64,000 nt of DNA from Novosphingobium kunmingense (GCF_002813245.1 NZ_PHUF01000006.1:1-64000); one strand, 5' to 3'. Counted from the stretch's first letter, positions 16,262 through 25,184 are shown. Notes: generated by a model from the sequence alone, not told the origin. Numbers and translations are program-made.

Positions 16262-18864
16262 TCGGCCGCCTCCGCGAGCTCGCCCTCGGCAAAGTCGGGC
16301 GCGCCCGGCTCGGGCGGCACGAAATCGGGAAAGGCGACCCGCTCGATCGCATCGGGGAGCGCGAGGCCGCCCCGCACCTTTTCCTCGATCTCGGAAAAGA
16401 CCCGCGGGCTCGAGGAATAGAGCGTCGCCGAGTAGGGATCGAGCACGAGGCGCCCCACCGCGAGGGTTTCTGGTCCCTTGATCAGCACGTCGGAATACTC
16501 GGTGCCATTGCGCTTCAGCGAACGCAGCAGGCTTTCGGTATAGTGGTCCATCTCGAAGCGCTGGTGCTTGGCGAGATCGTTGATCGTCTCTTCCTTCTGC
16601 TGGAGGACGATCGACCAGTCCGAGTTCTCAAGCGCAGCGAGCGAGCCTTCGGACTTGTAGAAGTCATTCAACGACTGGGTCGCTGTGATCAGCGAGCCGC
16701 CATATTTGCGGCAGGTGCGGGCATAGGTCTCGATCGCTTGACCCATCTGCCCGCCACCGAGGAGTTGCCAGGCCTCGTCGATCATCGTCAGCTTGGGCAC
16801 CGAGCGGTCGAGATCGCGCATCACCCGAAGTGTCAGGAACATGAGCGCGGTCAGCGCGACCGAGCGCAGTTCTGGCTTCGAGGAGAGGTCGGAGAGCTCG
16901 AACACGGTGAGCCCGGCCGAAAGATCGATCGAGCAGGCGCCTTCGAAGAAGCGGCCATAGGTGCCGCCCTTGAGGAACGGCGACATCGCATCGGCAAGAT
17001 CGCCGGCATAGGGCGAAGGCAGCGCGCGCAGCGCCGCGGCAACGTCGTCAATCGTCCCATGGCGCTGCTTGTCGCGCCAGACCGTGCTCACCGCAGAATC
17101 GATCAGCCCGCGCTCGGTGTCGGACAAGCGGTCCTGCTGGCGCGCCATCTGGCCGACGATCGATTTGAGCATGGCGAGGCATTCGACCTCATAGTCCTCA
17201 CCGTCCTCGTCGCTCGCCAGCGCCTCGCCATCGATCATGTCGAAGGGATTGAGCGAGAAGCCAGAGGATAGCTTGAACTCGACGAAAGCGCCGCCGAAGG
17301 CTTTGACCATGTGCTCGAACGAGCGGCCGTCATCGATCACGATGACCTTGGCCCCCGCGCCGGACATCGCGGCACAGACGTCCTGCAGGAATACCGACTT
17401 GCCCGAGCCCGACTTGCCGAAAACGGCGACGTTGTGATTGCCCGCCGCGTTCTGGAACGGCGACCAGAAGAAGGGCTGCCCGCGCCGGCCGATGAGCAGA
17501 ACGTGCGGGATGTGCCCGCCGGTGTGCTCGCCCTGGAGCGGCGCGATCGAGGCGGCGGTCGTAGTGAGCATGGTCTTGAAGCGCTTCATGCGCTTCAGGT
17601 CAGCCGAGAGCCCATTGGGGAGCGACAGCGGCATCGCCGCAAGCAAGCCCATCACCTGAAGGTAGCGCTCATCGATGAGGTCCCACCCGCAGGCCTTGTA
17701 GACCGACTTGACCATGCGCTCGTTGACGTCGCCCTTGCCCAGGGGCGAGAGCGCGCCGACGCCGTAGTAGACCTGCGCAAGCTTGCGGCCCTGGCGGATC
17801 TCGGCCTGAACGTATTGCCACTCATCGCGCTGCTCGGAGAGCTGGGGCAGAAAGCGCGCCGAGCGGCTGTCGGCAAGGCTGGTGGTGCGCATGACCTTGA
17901 GGCCCGCGCGCGAGGCGACCGCTTCCTCGTCCTGGTAGACGAGGCCGAGCACGGTCATGACGTTGCAGCCGAAGCGCAGCTTGTCGTTGATGACATCGCC
18001 GATGATCTTCTGGACGTCCCAAGGCGCCCATTGCTTGGGGAGGTTGCGAACCGAGAAGAAGCGCCAGTCGAATTTGTCGGGCACGACCTCGCCGATCACC
18101 GGTGCGCCGTCCTGGCGCTCGCCTGTCGGGCGGAAGCGCTCGGTCTGGAGAATAATCCGGTCGGGGGTGACCTGAGTTTCCAGATCGCGCCGCACGCACT
18201 GGACGTTGATCGGATCGAGCTCGGAATAGTGCTCGGGCTTGTCGGCGTTATCGACCGCGGGGCAGAGGAAATCGTCGAGGAAGGCGATCAGCTCGACCGG
18301 TCCCATGTCGCGGGCCGGGATCGAGAGAGCCTGAAGCGTGCCGCCCAGGCTCTCGCGCACTGACACGAGGGTGTCGGCCCCGATCGGACCACTGAGCCGG
18401 GCGCCGACCGAGAGGATTACGCGGGTATTGCGCAGGTAGAATGGCGCATCGCGCGAGATCGACATCCAGGCGGCGCGGCGCAGCCAGCGCGCGCGGTGCA
18501 TCGCCGCGCGGCCATAGACGCCCTTGGCGACCACGCGTGGCATGACCCAATCAGCGATGCGCTCGCCAACCGAGGGGCTCTGCCAATGGATCAGCTGGAT
18601 CTCGCAGCCGGAGGGGACGGCGTCCGACAGGAACTGGGTGAGCAACTCGCCGCTGCGCTCGTCGGCCCCCATCATCGGGGCAAGTTCGAGAATGAACCCG
18701 AGAGAGTCCGTGTTGATGAACAGGCCGTGCTTCTTGTCGTAGCTGCGATAGGGCAGCCAGTTTGACAGCATCGGCGCGCCGAGCACCGGACGCTCCGCTT
18801 CAGGATGCGCGCTTTCGCCGAACAGCATATCGAGGAACCGGTCCCAGAACCCGAGCGAGGCCAT
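16258..18864 (-). CDS. traC: Conjugal transfer ATPase TraC (VirB4-like)
   Basis: TraC is the cytoplasmic ATPase that powers F-type pilus assembly. At 868 aa it has family length. It has an N-terminal VirB4/TraC domain, a Walker A box near residue 480 (FGKSGSGKSVFLQD) and a Walker B region near residue 690 (LTMIDEAWQLLGGGQMG), followed by TRKYGGSLITATQSLNDF. It begins six bases after the traV stop. The start at 18864 (MASLGFWDRFLDMLFGES) is the natural N-terminus. Confidence 0.95.
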   Translation of the reverse strand: MASLGFWDRFLDMLFGESAHPEAERPVLGAPMLSNWLPYRSYDKKHGLFINTDSLGFILELAPMMGADERSGELLTQFLSDAVPSGCEIQLIHWQSPSVGERIADWVMPRVVAKGVYGRAAMHRARWLRRAAWMSISRDAPFYLRNTRVILSVGARLSGPIGADTLVSVRESLGGTLQALSIPARDMGPVELIAFLDDFLCPAVDNADKPEHYSELDPINVQCVRRDLETQVTPDRIILQTERFRPTGERQDGAPVIGEVVPDKFDWRFFSVRNLPKQWAPWDVQKIIGDVINDKLRFGCNVMTVLGLVYQDEEAVASRAGLKVMRTTSLADSRSARFLPQLSEQRDEWQYVQAEIRQGRKLAQVYYGVGALSPLGKGDVNERMVKSVYKACGWDLIDERYLQVMGLLAAMPLSLPNGLSADLKRMKRFKTMLTTTAASIAPLQGEHTGGHIPHVLLIGRRGQPFFWSPFQNAAGNHNVAVFGKSGSGKSVFLQDVCAAMSGAGAKVIVIDDGRSFEHMVKAFGGAFVEFKLSSGFSLNPFDMIDGEALASDEDGEDYEVECLAMLKSIVGQMARQQDRLSDTERGLIDSAVSTVWRDKQRHGTIDDVAAALRALPSPYAGDLADAMSPFLKGGTYGRFFEGACSIDLSAGLTVFELSDLSSKPELRSVALTALMFLTLRVMRDLDRSVPKLTMIDEAWQLLGGGQMGQAIETYARTCRKYGGSLITATQSLNDFYKSEGSLAALENSDWSIVLQQKEETINDLAKHQRFEMDHYTESLLRSLKRNGTEYSDVLIKGPETLAVGRLVLDPYSATLYSSSPRVFSEIEEKVRGGLALPDAIERVAFPDFVPPEPGAPDFAEGELAEAAE

Positions 18865-18870
18865 CGTCGT

Positions 18871-20022
18871 CTACTCCTCGACCTTGGCAGGGAAGGCAGC
18901 GGGGCCATTGGTTGGCTTGGTCGCCGCCGGAGCGGCGCTGACCGCCAAGGCGGAAGCCGGAGCTGGACCTGGAACCGCACCAGTGGGCGTCGCGGCTGCG
19001 GCTGCAGCCGGGGTGTGCGCTTTCGCGGTGGGCGCGAGACGCGCCTGCACCTGGGCCTGGATCGCCTCGATCGCATTGCCCGACTGAAGCGCGGCGCCCT
19101 TGGCGCGGGCTGCGGCAATGGCCTCAGGGCGCGGCGGCCCGGCAGGCGCGGCATCAACTTCTTTGGGAGTGGGTGACCCAGCGTCTTGAACAACTGGGGC
19201 CGCGGCCACCGGGCTCGGAACGAATGCCGCGCTCGCGAGGCTCACCGCCCGACCCTCGACCTGTTCGCCGATATTGGGCTCGCCCGAGGACAGCTCCATC
19301 CAGGCGCCATCGTCGACCACCGCGTGGATGATCCGCGGTTCGTGGAGATTGCCGCCGCCATCGACGAAAGACGGGAACACCACCTTGAGCACGCGTCGCT
19401 CGCGGTGGACCAAGCCGCCGCCGGCCGAGGTTAGCCGGCCCGAACCCGACGGCGTGTAGGCCGCGGTAACCGGCTTCGCCGCCGCAGGTTGCCGGATGTA
19501 CGGGCCCGCCGGGGTCATCGGGCGCGCATTCTGGATCACCGACAGCGCCTGGTCGTCGATCACGGTCGAGGGCGCACAGGTCCCGCCGGGCGCGCTACAG
19601 GCGAAGCTGCCCTTGATGTTGCCGCCGAAGAGCGAAGTGCAGGCGGCAAGCTGGGTGGCCACCAGACCAATGGCGGCAATGCTTGCCGCCCGGGTGACGG
19701 GGTTTGGCGATCTCCGCGCCGTAACATCCCCAAGCCGGATCGCGAGCCGCCAGAGGGCGAGGCCCGATTGGCGCGACAGCGCAGCCTCCCCGAGCGCCAC
19801 GTGGCCCGCCGAGCGCGCCCAGGCGCGCTTGCCGAGCAGTGCCTGTTCGCGGAAGGTTAGCAGCAAGCCTTGCGGAGCCGCAGTGGTAAGGACGAGATCC
19901 CGCCACAGCTCGATCGCCTCGGCGCGGCTGAGCTCCACCCGTGGAAGTGAGATCAAACCTCGCGATCGCCGCGCCACCGCGCGCACCAGACCAGCGTGTT
20001 GCTTCGGGCTGAGCGCGGTCAC
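18871..20022 (-). CDS. traV: TraV-family lipoprotein with ~110-residue N-terminal extension (possible frameshift or fusion)
   Basis: TraV anchors the TraK-TraB core complex to the outer membrane. The recognisable part begins with a lipoprotein-type stretch, RAASIAAIGLVATQLAAC (lipobox Cys128), then SLFGGNIKGSFACSAPGGTC and an Ala/Pro-rich tail. In this frame, however, the protein starts at a GTG at 20022 overlapping the dsbC stop (GTGA), and 110 residues (ALSPKQHAGLVRAVARRS...) precede the lipobox, which is abnormal for a lipoprotein. An ATG at 19727 in another frame would give a classical 30-residue lipoprotein leader if one C were added at the C4 run 19699-19702. So this is either a real fusion, two genes with a sequence error, or a decayed start. 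Confidence 0.7.
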   Translation of the reverse strand: MTALSPKQHAGLVRAVARRSRGLISLPRVELSRAEAIELWRDLVLTTAAPQGLLLTFREQALLGKRAWARSAGHVALGEAALSRQSGLALWRLAIRLGDVTARRSPNPVTRAASIAAIGLVATQLAACTSLFGGNIKGSFACSAPGGTCAPSTVIDDQALSVIQNARPMTPAGPYIRQPAAAKPVTAAYTPSGSGRLTSAGGGLVHRERRVLKVVFPSFVDGGGNLHEPRIIHAVVDDGAWMELSSGEPNIGEQVEGRAVSLASAAFVPSPVAAAPVVQDAGSPTPKEVDAAPAGPPRPEAIAAARAKGAALQSGNAIEAIQAQVQARLAPTAKAHTPAAAAAATPTGAVPGPAPASALAVSAAPAATKPTNGPAAFPAKVEE

Positions 20023-20915
20023 GACTTGGCGCCCTTCAACCACTGCTCGAGCACTTCGCGCGGACGGAAGCCCTCGATCACCGCGCCGTCCGAGCGGACG
20101 ATGACCGGGGTTCCGGCAAGGCCCTGCTGGCGGGCGAAGGCCTCGTTTGCGTCGAGCGGCGAGGTATCGCAGGCGCGGGTGTCGGTGATCGGCGCCCCGG
20201 CATAGGCGGCTTTGACCGCCTTGCGGCGATCGCGCGCGCAGAACACCTGGTTGGCAAGATCGCGGCTGCCGAGCACCGAGATCGGCCGCTCGATCACCCG
20301 CACGTTCATGTTTTCGAGGACGCCCGAGAGCGCCCGGCAGTAGCCGCAGCGAAAGTCGCTGAACACGGTCACGGTCGGCCCCGAGCTTGCTCCCCAGACA
20401 ATGCCGCCCGCCTCGGGCAGTGCGGCGAGCGACATCATCCGGGGGGCACCGCTCGCCGTCGGCGTGCTGACGCCGCGGCGGGGGGTCTCGACTTCCTGGG
20501 CTTCCTGCTTGCTGCCAGCAGCGCCGCCGACGAGGAGGTCGGGGTTGACCTCGAGCAGCCGGACCGCAGTCAGGTCCTGGCGGGTCTGCATGTCGTAGAC
20601 CCGCCCGATCAGGAGGTAGCGCGCGGTCTTGTCGACGTAGAACAGCTGCGAGCCTGCGGTCACTTCGCAGACCCCGTCGACCACCTGGCAATTGACGCGG
20701 GAGACCTGGGTGCGCGGCAGGCGCTGCTTCAGGAGTGCGGTTACCGCCTGGTCCGCCTCGCTTGGCACGTGTTGAGCGGTCGCGGCATCGCCGGCACCGG
20801 CGTTCGCCCAAACCAGTGAGCCGCCACTGCCGAGCGCAATTGCGGCGAGCGGCATCAGGACTTGGCCAAGGCGGGGCCGCGCCAGTTTGAAAGATTTCAG
20901 GGACGTCAGTTTCAT
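20019..20915 (-). CDS. DsbC-like periplasmic disulphide isomerase of the transfer operon
   Basis: A 298-residue protein with a leader (LGQVLMPLAAIALGSGGSLVWA), an N-terminal DsbC/DsbG dimerisation domain (VSRVNCQVVDGVCEVTAGSQLFYVDKTARYLLIGRVYD), and a C-terminal thioredoxin fold with FSDFRCGYCRALSG (CGYC active site) and GTPVIV (cis-Pro). It would rearrange disulphides in the Cys-rich TraN, TraU and TraH, the role played by TrbB in F. The ATG at 20915 has GAGGAGGG upstream; its stop overlaps the traV GTG. Confidence 0.88.
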   Translation of the reverse strand: MKLTSLKSFKLARPRLGQVLMPLAAIALGSGGSLVWANAGAGDAATAQHVPSEADQAVTALLKQRLPRTQVSRVNCQVVDGVCEVTAGSQLFYVDKTARYLLIGRVYDMQTRQDLTAVRLLEVNPDLLVGGAAGSKQEAQEVETPRRGVSTPTASGAPRMMSLAALPEAGGIVWGASSGPTVTVFSDFRCGYCRALSGVLENMNVRVIERPISVLGSRDLANQVFCARDRRKAVKAAYAGAPITDTRACDTSPLDANEAFARQQGLAGTPVIVRSDGAVIEGFRPREVLEQWLKGAKS

Positions 20916-20925
20916 TGCACCCTCC

Positions 20926-22302
20926 TCACCCGTTGATGAAAACGCCTTCGAGAAACACGATTTCGACATCGATCCCGGTCGGCATCTCGATCACAGGCTG
21001 GTACTGTTCGGCCCGCTCGATCAGGTACTTGCTCACCATGTCGCCCGAGGTGGCGATGCCTTCGCCGAGCCCGCCTTCAAGGATGTCTCCGGTGCCAAGC
21101 TTCTGGCGCTGGCCATTGACGTTGACGTTGGTCCCGGTGAGCGTCGAATTGGTGTTGGCGGCAAATCCGCGACCAAACCCTCCGGCGAGACCGGCAAGGA
21201 AGGCCTGGCCGATCAGCGAACCCTCGCGGCTCACCACCCTGCCCCTGACCCCGGTCTTGCCGCCGAAGGCGATGAAGCCCTTGACGTCCGAGACCGCGTA
21301 GCGGCCATTGGGCTGCGGGCAGGTCATGCGCTGCAGTTTGACGTAGACCTTCTCGCTTGAGAGGTCGCCGCGCGCCGCGCCGTTGACCAGGCAGCCGGCG
21401 ATGTTTGTCGTGAGCAGCCGCCCGTTGTCGTAGACCGAGCGCGCAGGGCCGGTGATGCGCAGCACGACCGGCAGGGGATCGGTCTGGCTCTGGACTCCGG
21501 CGGCCGCATCGACTCCGACAATGACTTTGGCGACCGCGATCGAGTTGGGCGGCAGGTAATTGGCGCTGTCGGTAAAGACGGTGTTGCCCTTGGGGACCGG
21601 GCTTCCGGTTCCGCTCGTGCCCTCGTTGAACGAGACCAGGCTGACCTCGCTTCCCCGCCCTGCCGGATGGCCCGCCGCCGCCATCGCGGCTTGCCCCGCA
21701 GGCGTGCTCGACGCGGTCTGGTAGCTTGGCGGGCTGGTTCGCCCGTACATCGCGCTCGGTCCGACCGGCGCCGCGCCGGCACCCATGACCGGCGACTGAC
21801 GTGCGGCTGCGAGCGCCGCCTTCAGCTGCTCGTTCTCATTCTGGTAGGCGGAAAGCACCCGTTCGGTGTCCGGGGATATGCCGCCGCCAGACGTACTTTC
21901 CGCGGCCTGACCCTGAGCCAGCTGCGCTTCCAGCTGGTCGGCCCGCTGCGCACGGGCCGCGAGCGCGCGCATGTTGGTGTCCATCGACATCATCTGCGCC
22001 TCGGACTGGGCGCGCCACTCCTTCTCGGCCATGTTCTTGTTGACCATCTCGTCGACCGAGACGTCGGCGACCTGGCGCTTGACGCTGGCATCGCTGCTCT
22101 TGTGATCCCCGGCGAAGATCCACGAAGAGCCGATGACGAGCGCGGCAAGACCGCCTGCGCCGAGCAGCAGCATCTGCTTCTTCTTGACCGCCTCATTGGC
22201 GACGATCGCATCGCCGAGCGGCGAGGCTTCGCCATGCCCCGTCTCGGTAGCGGGACCGTCGAGCGCCTTGGGGCCTTTGCGGAACGGGTTCTTCCAGTCC
22301 AT
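20926..22302 (-). CDS. traB: Conjugal transfer protein TraB (VirB10/TrbI superfamily)
   Basis: TraB spans the envelope as the scaffold of the T4SS core complex. It shows a cytoplasmic N-terminus (MDWKNPFRKGPKAL), one transmembrane helix (KKKQMLLLGAGGLAALVIGSSWIF), a coiled-coil region (residues ~85-155), and a C-terminal VirB10-like beta-barrel domain (LPPNSIAVAKVIVGVDAAAG, PLPVVLRITGPARS, GRVVSREGSLIGQAFLAGLAGGFG). The start codon overlaps the traK stop (GTGATG: either the GTG at 22305 or the ATG at 22302). Confidence 0.92.
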   Translation of the reverse strand: MDWKNPFRKGPKALDGPATETGHGEASPLGDAIVANEAVKKKQMLLLGAGGLAALVIGSSWIFAGDHKSSDASVKRQVADVSVDEMVNKNMAEKEWRAQSEAQMMSMDTNMRALAARAQRADQLEAQLAQGQAAESTSGGGISPDTERVLSAYQNENEQLKAALAAARQSPVMGAGAAPVGPSAMYGRTSPPSYQTASSTPAGQAAMAAAGHPAGRGSEVSLVSFNEGTSGTGSPVPKGNTVFTDSANYLPPNSIAVAKVIVGVDAAAGVQSQTDPLPVVLRITGPARSVYDNGRLLTTNIAGCLVNGAARGDLSSEKVYVKLQRMTCPQPNGRYAVSDVKGFIAFGGKTGVRGRVVSREGSLIGQAFLAGLAGGFGRGFAANTNSTLTGTNVNVNGQRQKLGTGDILEGGLGEGIATSGDMVSKYLIERAEQYQPVIEMPTGIDVEIVFLEGVFING

Positions 22303-23099
22303 CACTGGCCTCCATTCGATTGGATGAGGTAGACAGCGGCCGCCTGGCCGGGCGCGAGCTCGCTCACCGGGGTCATGAAGGCGACGCTGCCGCGCGCGGC
22401 GAGCAGGTTCTCATCGAGGGTGAGTGGCTTTGCGCCGGTGTTGCGGACCTTGAGAATCAGCCCCTTGAGGTCGGCGCCGCGGTATTCCCCGACCTGCTGG
22501 ACCTCGAGCTTGCCGACCGCTACCGGCTCGAGCACGCTTTGCCGGATTTCAAAGCCTTCGATGGTCTCGCTGCGGTACATCGCTTGCGCGAGGCGCACCG
22601 CGGTGTCCTCGGGCGAGGAGCGCACTTCCCAATCGCGTGCAGATTCGGTCTTGATCGCGGTGTTGATGACGAAGACCTGCTCGGCGTCGTTCCCGCGAAC
22701 CTGGCAGAGGAACTTGTAGACGTAGCCCTTGCGGGTCGTGCCGAAGAACGAGAGGTTCGGCTTGGTGAACCCGTCGGGCACCGAAATGTAGATGTCGCCG
22801 CGCACCGGCTCGTTGACGATCTTGAAGTCTTCGGCGGGGTTGCCCGTGCTGATCTTCGAGACCGAGGCGAACTGGTCGCCGGCGAGGCTGATCCGGGTCA
22901 GGTCCTTCGCCGAGGCGACGCAGGTAACGGTGCCGTTGTCAGCCGCGGGGATGCTCTGGTCAGCCAATGCGGGTGCCGCAAGGCAAAGGGCGCCGAAGCA
23001 GATGAGCGCGGCGCCAACCGGGCGGCCCGTGATTGCATAGGGCCGTCCGGCGAGCACGCTGCCAACCCCGATCGCGCCCCAACCCAGTTCGGCCATCAC
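22302..23099 (-). CDS. traK: Conjugal transfer protein TraK (secretin-like)
   Basis: TraK is the periplasmic, VirB9/secretin-like core subunit that binds TraB and TraV. The 265-residue protein has a long N-terminal region with a signal sequence (ALICFGALCLAAPALA), then the TraK domain (VTCVASAKDLTRISLAGDQFASV, GDIYISVPDG, GYVYKFLCQVR) and a C-terminal beta-rich part (LTLDENLLAARGSVAFMTPVSELAPGQAAAVYLI). It overlaps the traE stop by four bases. The true start could lie further in, closer to the signal peptide. Confidence 0.88.
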   Translation of the reverse strand: MMAELGWGAIGVGSVLAGRPYAITGRPVGAALICFGALCLAAPALADQSIPAADNGTVTCVASAKDLTRISLAGDQFASVSKISTGNPAEDFKIVNEPVRGDIYISVPDGFTKPNLSFFGTTRKGYVYKFLCQVRGNDAEQVFVINTAIKTESARDWEVRSSPEDTAVRLAQAMYRSETIEGFEIRQSVLEPVAVGKLEVQQVGEYRGADLKGLILKVRNTGAKPLTLDENLLAARGSVAFMTPVSELAPGQAAAVYLIQSNGGQ

Positions 23100-23719
23100 G
23101 CCTCTCCCCCATCGCTATTGCTTGATTGCGCGCTGCCCGCGCCCTTGGCGTCGATGACCTTGCCCGAAGGATCCTTGGTCACGCGTCCGAACCCGGCGAG
23201 CTTGAGGCTGACGCCCGAGTAGCTCCACACGTAGCGGAAGGTCCGGGCTTCGGAGGTGACCTCCTTCGAGCCGACCACCGTGTGCAGCACGCCGTTGACC
23301 TCGCTGGTCAGCGCGTCGGGATCAACGGTAAGGTTCTCGATGGTGAAGAACTGCGAGACGTTCGAGCCGTTCTGCTCGTTGAAGATCTTCATCAACTCGG
23401 CCTTCATCCGGCCGTGGGTCCTGGGATCGGTGATCTCGAGGATCGAATCCATCCAGTACTGCAGGTTGGACGGCGAGCGGTTGAGCGTCAGCAGAGCGGC
23501 ATCGCGCGTGACGAGCTCAAGGTAGTCCTTGTCGATGTGGCTCGAGGACAACGTCAGCGGCTTGGCCAGCACCGGCTGCAGCACCACTTCGCGGTCGCGG
23601 TGCGCGGCGGTGAGAGTCAGCACGATGCTGAGGGCGAACAGGCCGGTCGCGGTGATCGCCAGGAGGTTGCGCTGCTTTAAGAGCCGCTGCGCCTGGCCGT
23701 GAGAAATCGAGAGGTCCAT
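23096..23719 (-). CDS. traE: Conjugal transfer protein TraE
   Basis: A 207-residue inner-membrane protein related to VirB8-like TraE. A short cytoplasmic N-terminus (MDLSISHGQAQRLLKQRN) precedes one transmembrane helix (LLAITATGLFALSIVLTLTAA), then the periplasmic domain (REVVLQPVLAKPLTLSSSHIDKDYLELVTRDAALLTLNRSP, YWMDSILEITDPRTHGRMKAELMKI). It follows traL by 13 bases and overlaps traK (ATGA), in the canonical traA-L-E-K-B order. Confidence 0.92.
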   Translation of the reverse strand: MDLSISHGQAQRLLKQRNLLAITATGLFALSIVLTLTAAHRDREVVLQPVLAKPLTLSSSHIDKDYLELVTRDAALLTLNRSPSNLQYWMDSILEITDPRTHGRMKAELMKIFNEQNGSNVSQFFTIENLTVDPDALTSEVNGVLHTVVGSKEVTSEARTFRYVWSYSGVSLKLAGFGRVTKDPSGKVIDAKGAGSAQSSNSDGGEA

Positions 23720-23732
23720 AGGGGTGCCGTCC

Positions 23733-24017
23733 TCAGCCCGCCATCAGGCGAAGATGGGAGGGCGGCGTCGCTCTCAGCCCCATGAAGGCACCCGGCAGGT
23801 ACCAGTAGGCCGAATGAATGATCCACGAGACGGCTCGTCCCGCCTTCAACTTGCGCAATCCCCACCAGGCCAGCACGCTTGAACATAGACCGATGAAAAT
23901 ATGTTGAGACAGGATGCCCCACGCGAAGGGCACGATCATCGCGAGAAACTCATCGAGTGTCCAAAACCCGATCAGTTCCGGATCATCGAGATGCGCGGGA
24001 ACCGTGTAGCGATTCAT
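23733..24017 (-). CDS. traL: Conjugal transfer protein TraL
   Basis: A 94-residue inner-membrane protein (VirB3-like) involved in F-pilus tip/assembly. It begins MNRYTVPAHLDDPELIGFWTLDE, the typical TraL opening, then two hydrophobic helices (FLAMIVPFAWGILSQHIFIGLCSSVLAWW and SWIIHSAYWYLPGAFMGL). An in-frame extension to 24047 is less likely because the family consensus begins at the second Met. Confidence 0.88.
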   Translation of the reverse strand: MNRYTVPAHLDDPELIGFWTLDEFLAMIVPFAWGILSQHIFIGLCSSVLAWWGLRKLKAGRAVSWIIHSAYWYLPGAFMGLRATPPSHLRLMAG

Positions 24018-24082
24018 GAACGACACCGCCCTCTTGTCTGCCCACACAAAGCCCTGCGGCCATGCGGGGACGACTGGTTTGA

Positions 24083-24397
24083 TCAGATCGTCGCGGTGAC
24101 CGCGGCGGTGACGATGGGCACGCCCGTGCCGGCTCCGACGCCGACCCCCACGGGGATCGCGACCTGGCCGAGGCTGAACCGGCCCGAGGCGAGGCCGACG
24201 ATGCCGCCGGCCAGGCTCAGCACGGTGATGATCTTGCCGCCCGAGCCTTCGAGGAATCCGGTGAAGCTGGTGAGCGCGGTGTTGAACGTGGTGTCAGCGC
24301 CCGCCATCGCCACTTCGCTGCCAAACAAGCCAGCGACCGCGACCACCGCGGCTGCCTGGAGGAGGCTTGCCCCCTTCCCTTTCATCGTGAGTTTCAT
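24083..24397 (-). CDS. traA: F-type conjugal pilin TraA
   Basis: The major pilin precursor, 104 residues: a basic leader (MKLTMKGKGASLLQAAAVVAVAGLFGSEVAMA) with a likely cleavage after AMA, then a short pilin with two hydrophobic helices (GKIITVLSLAGGIVGLASG and VAIPVGVGVGAGTGVPIVTAAVTATI), as in TraA/VirB2 pilins. The ATG at 24397 has AAAAGGA upstream; a GTG at 24433 is an alternative. As first gene of the operon its product should be the most abundant. The downstream S26 peptidase may process it. Confidence 0.88.
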   Translation of the reverse strand: MKLTMKGKGASLLQAAAVVAVAGLFGSEVAMAGADTTFNTALTSFTGFLEGSGGKIITVLSLAGGIVGLASGRFSLGQVAIPVGVGVGAGTGVPIVTAAVTATI

Positions 24398-24419
24398 ACT
24401 GCCATGTCCTTTTCCAAAC

Positions 24420-24436
24420 GCCGTGATCTTCACGGC
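24420..24436 (-). other. Hairpin in the traA leader
   Basis: GCCGTGA-TCT-TCACGGC (plus-strand reading) is a perfect 7-bp stem with a 3-base loop, about 20 bases upstream of the traA start codon. It could stabilise the 5' end of the tra mRNA or affect initiation. No regulator is implied by the sequence alone. Confidence 0.4.
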
Positions 24437-24736
24437 CTTCAGAATGAACAGAGGGGCACCGCCTGGAGCAATTAAAGGCCTGTTACAGCGCGCGAGCGAA
24501 TCGGATCATTTCCCAGAACCGGATTCAAAGGCGCCTTATGTTTCCGAATTAGGGAACCGGAATTGCCGGATCGGGAACTGCGGTTTCCGCTTTTCGCAAT
24601 CCGGTTTGCTGCATCGGGAATTCTGATTGCCGAACAAGGAATTGGACTTCTCGAATCACTAGCGGGCTCGCGGATTCGCCAAATTTACAATTTCGAGCCA
24701 TTGTGCCCGTCGACACATGCACCGGATTATTCACCC
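24434..24736. promoter_or_regulatory. Intergenic control region of the tra operon with phased repeats
   Basis: About 300 bases without a gene lie between divergent traA and the 24737 gene. The region is AT-richer than its surroundings. It holds two imperfect direct copies of GGGAA-N5-ATTGCCG-N4-RGGAA-YTG (24552-24580 and 24616-24644) and a related inverted copy (CCGGATTGC... on the minus strand, 24583-24604). GGAA cores fall at 24553, 24574, 24617 and 24638, i.e. 21 bp or twice that apart. This looks like an operator array for a regulator of tra expression. The promoter itself was not pinned down. Confidence 0.5.
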
Positions 24737-25096
24737 ATGGCCGCAGGAACGCGAAACGTCCGCATCTTCTTGAGCGAGCAGTGTTTCGACCTGCTGGTCG
24801 ATGCTATGGCGGCCTATTCCAAGGAATCCCGCCGGTTTCAGACGATGCGGATGACTGTCCAGGCAGCGTGCTCTCGCCTCAAATCCCACAGGATTTCGAA
24901 ACAGGAGCTCGAAGATTTCCTCGCGGAGTACGCCATCGGGGGGGACATCCGCATCTTTCTCGAGGTCGGCCCGGAATGGTCTGGAGATTACGATGCAGTC
25001 CGCGCCAAGGTGAGAGAAATCAGCGAAAAGCCGGGCTTGGACAAGATCCTTGTGCCTTTCGCCGTATACCTCGCCGTGAAACACAACCTGCTCTAG
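24737..25096 (+). CDS. Hypothetical protein, possible tra-region regulator (119 aa)
   Basis: I chose the ATG at 24737 (MAAGTRNVRIFLSEQCFDLLV); the longer frame from 24563 runs through the repeat array and is not coding-like. The protein is soluble, with a first half rich in aromatic and basic residues (AYSKESRRFQTMRMTVQAACSRLKSHRISKQELEDFLAEYA) and an alpha/beta second half. No domain is recognised. Its position, divergent from traA and beside another regulator-like gene, suggests a role in transfer control (inference). Confidence 0.55.
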   Translation: MAAGTRNVRIFLSEQCFDLLVDAMAAYSKESRRFQTMRMTVQAACSRLKSHRISKQELEDFLAEYAIGGDIRIFLEVGPEWSGDYDAVRAKVREISEKPGLDKILVPFAVYLAVKHNLL

Positions 25097-25184
25097 GTAT
25101 TCTCCACGCGAAGCCCGCGCGCTTCTTAAGACTCTTGACAGGTTATGCCATCCCATAGACCTTTTGCCTTGGGAGGGATGGATA

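Noticed and set aside
15055..17271. A 738-residue open frame on the plus strand opposite traC, trbI and neighbours
   Set aside because: Very Arg/Ala-rich, no domains, antisense to well-supported conjugation genes.
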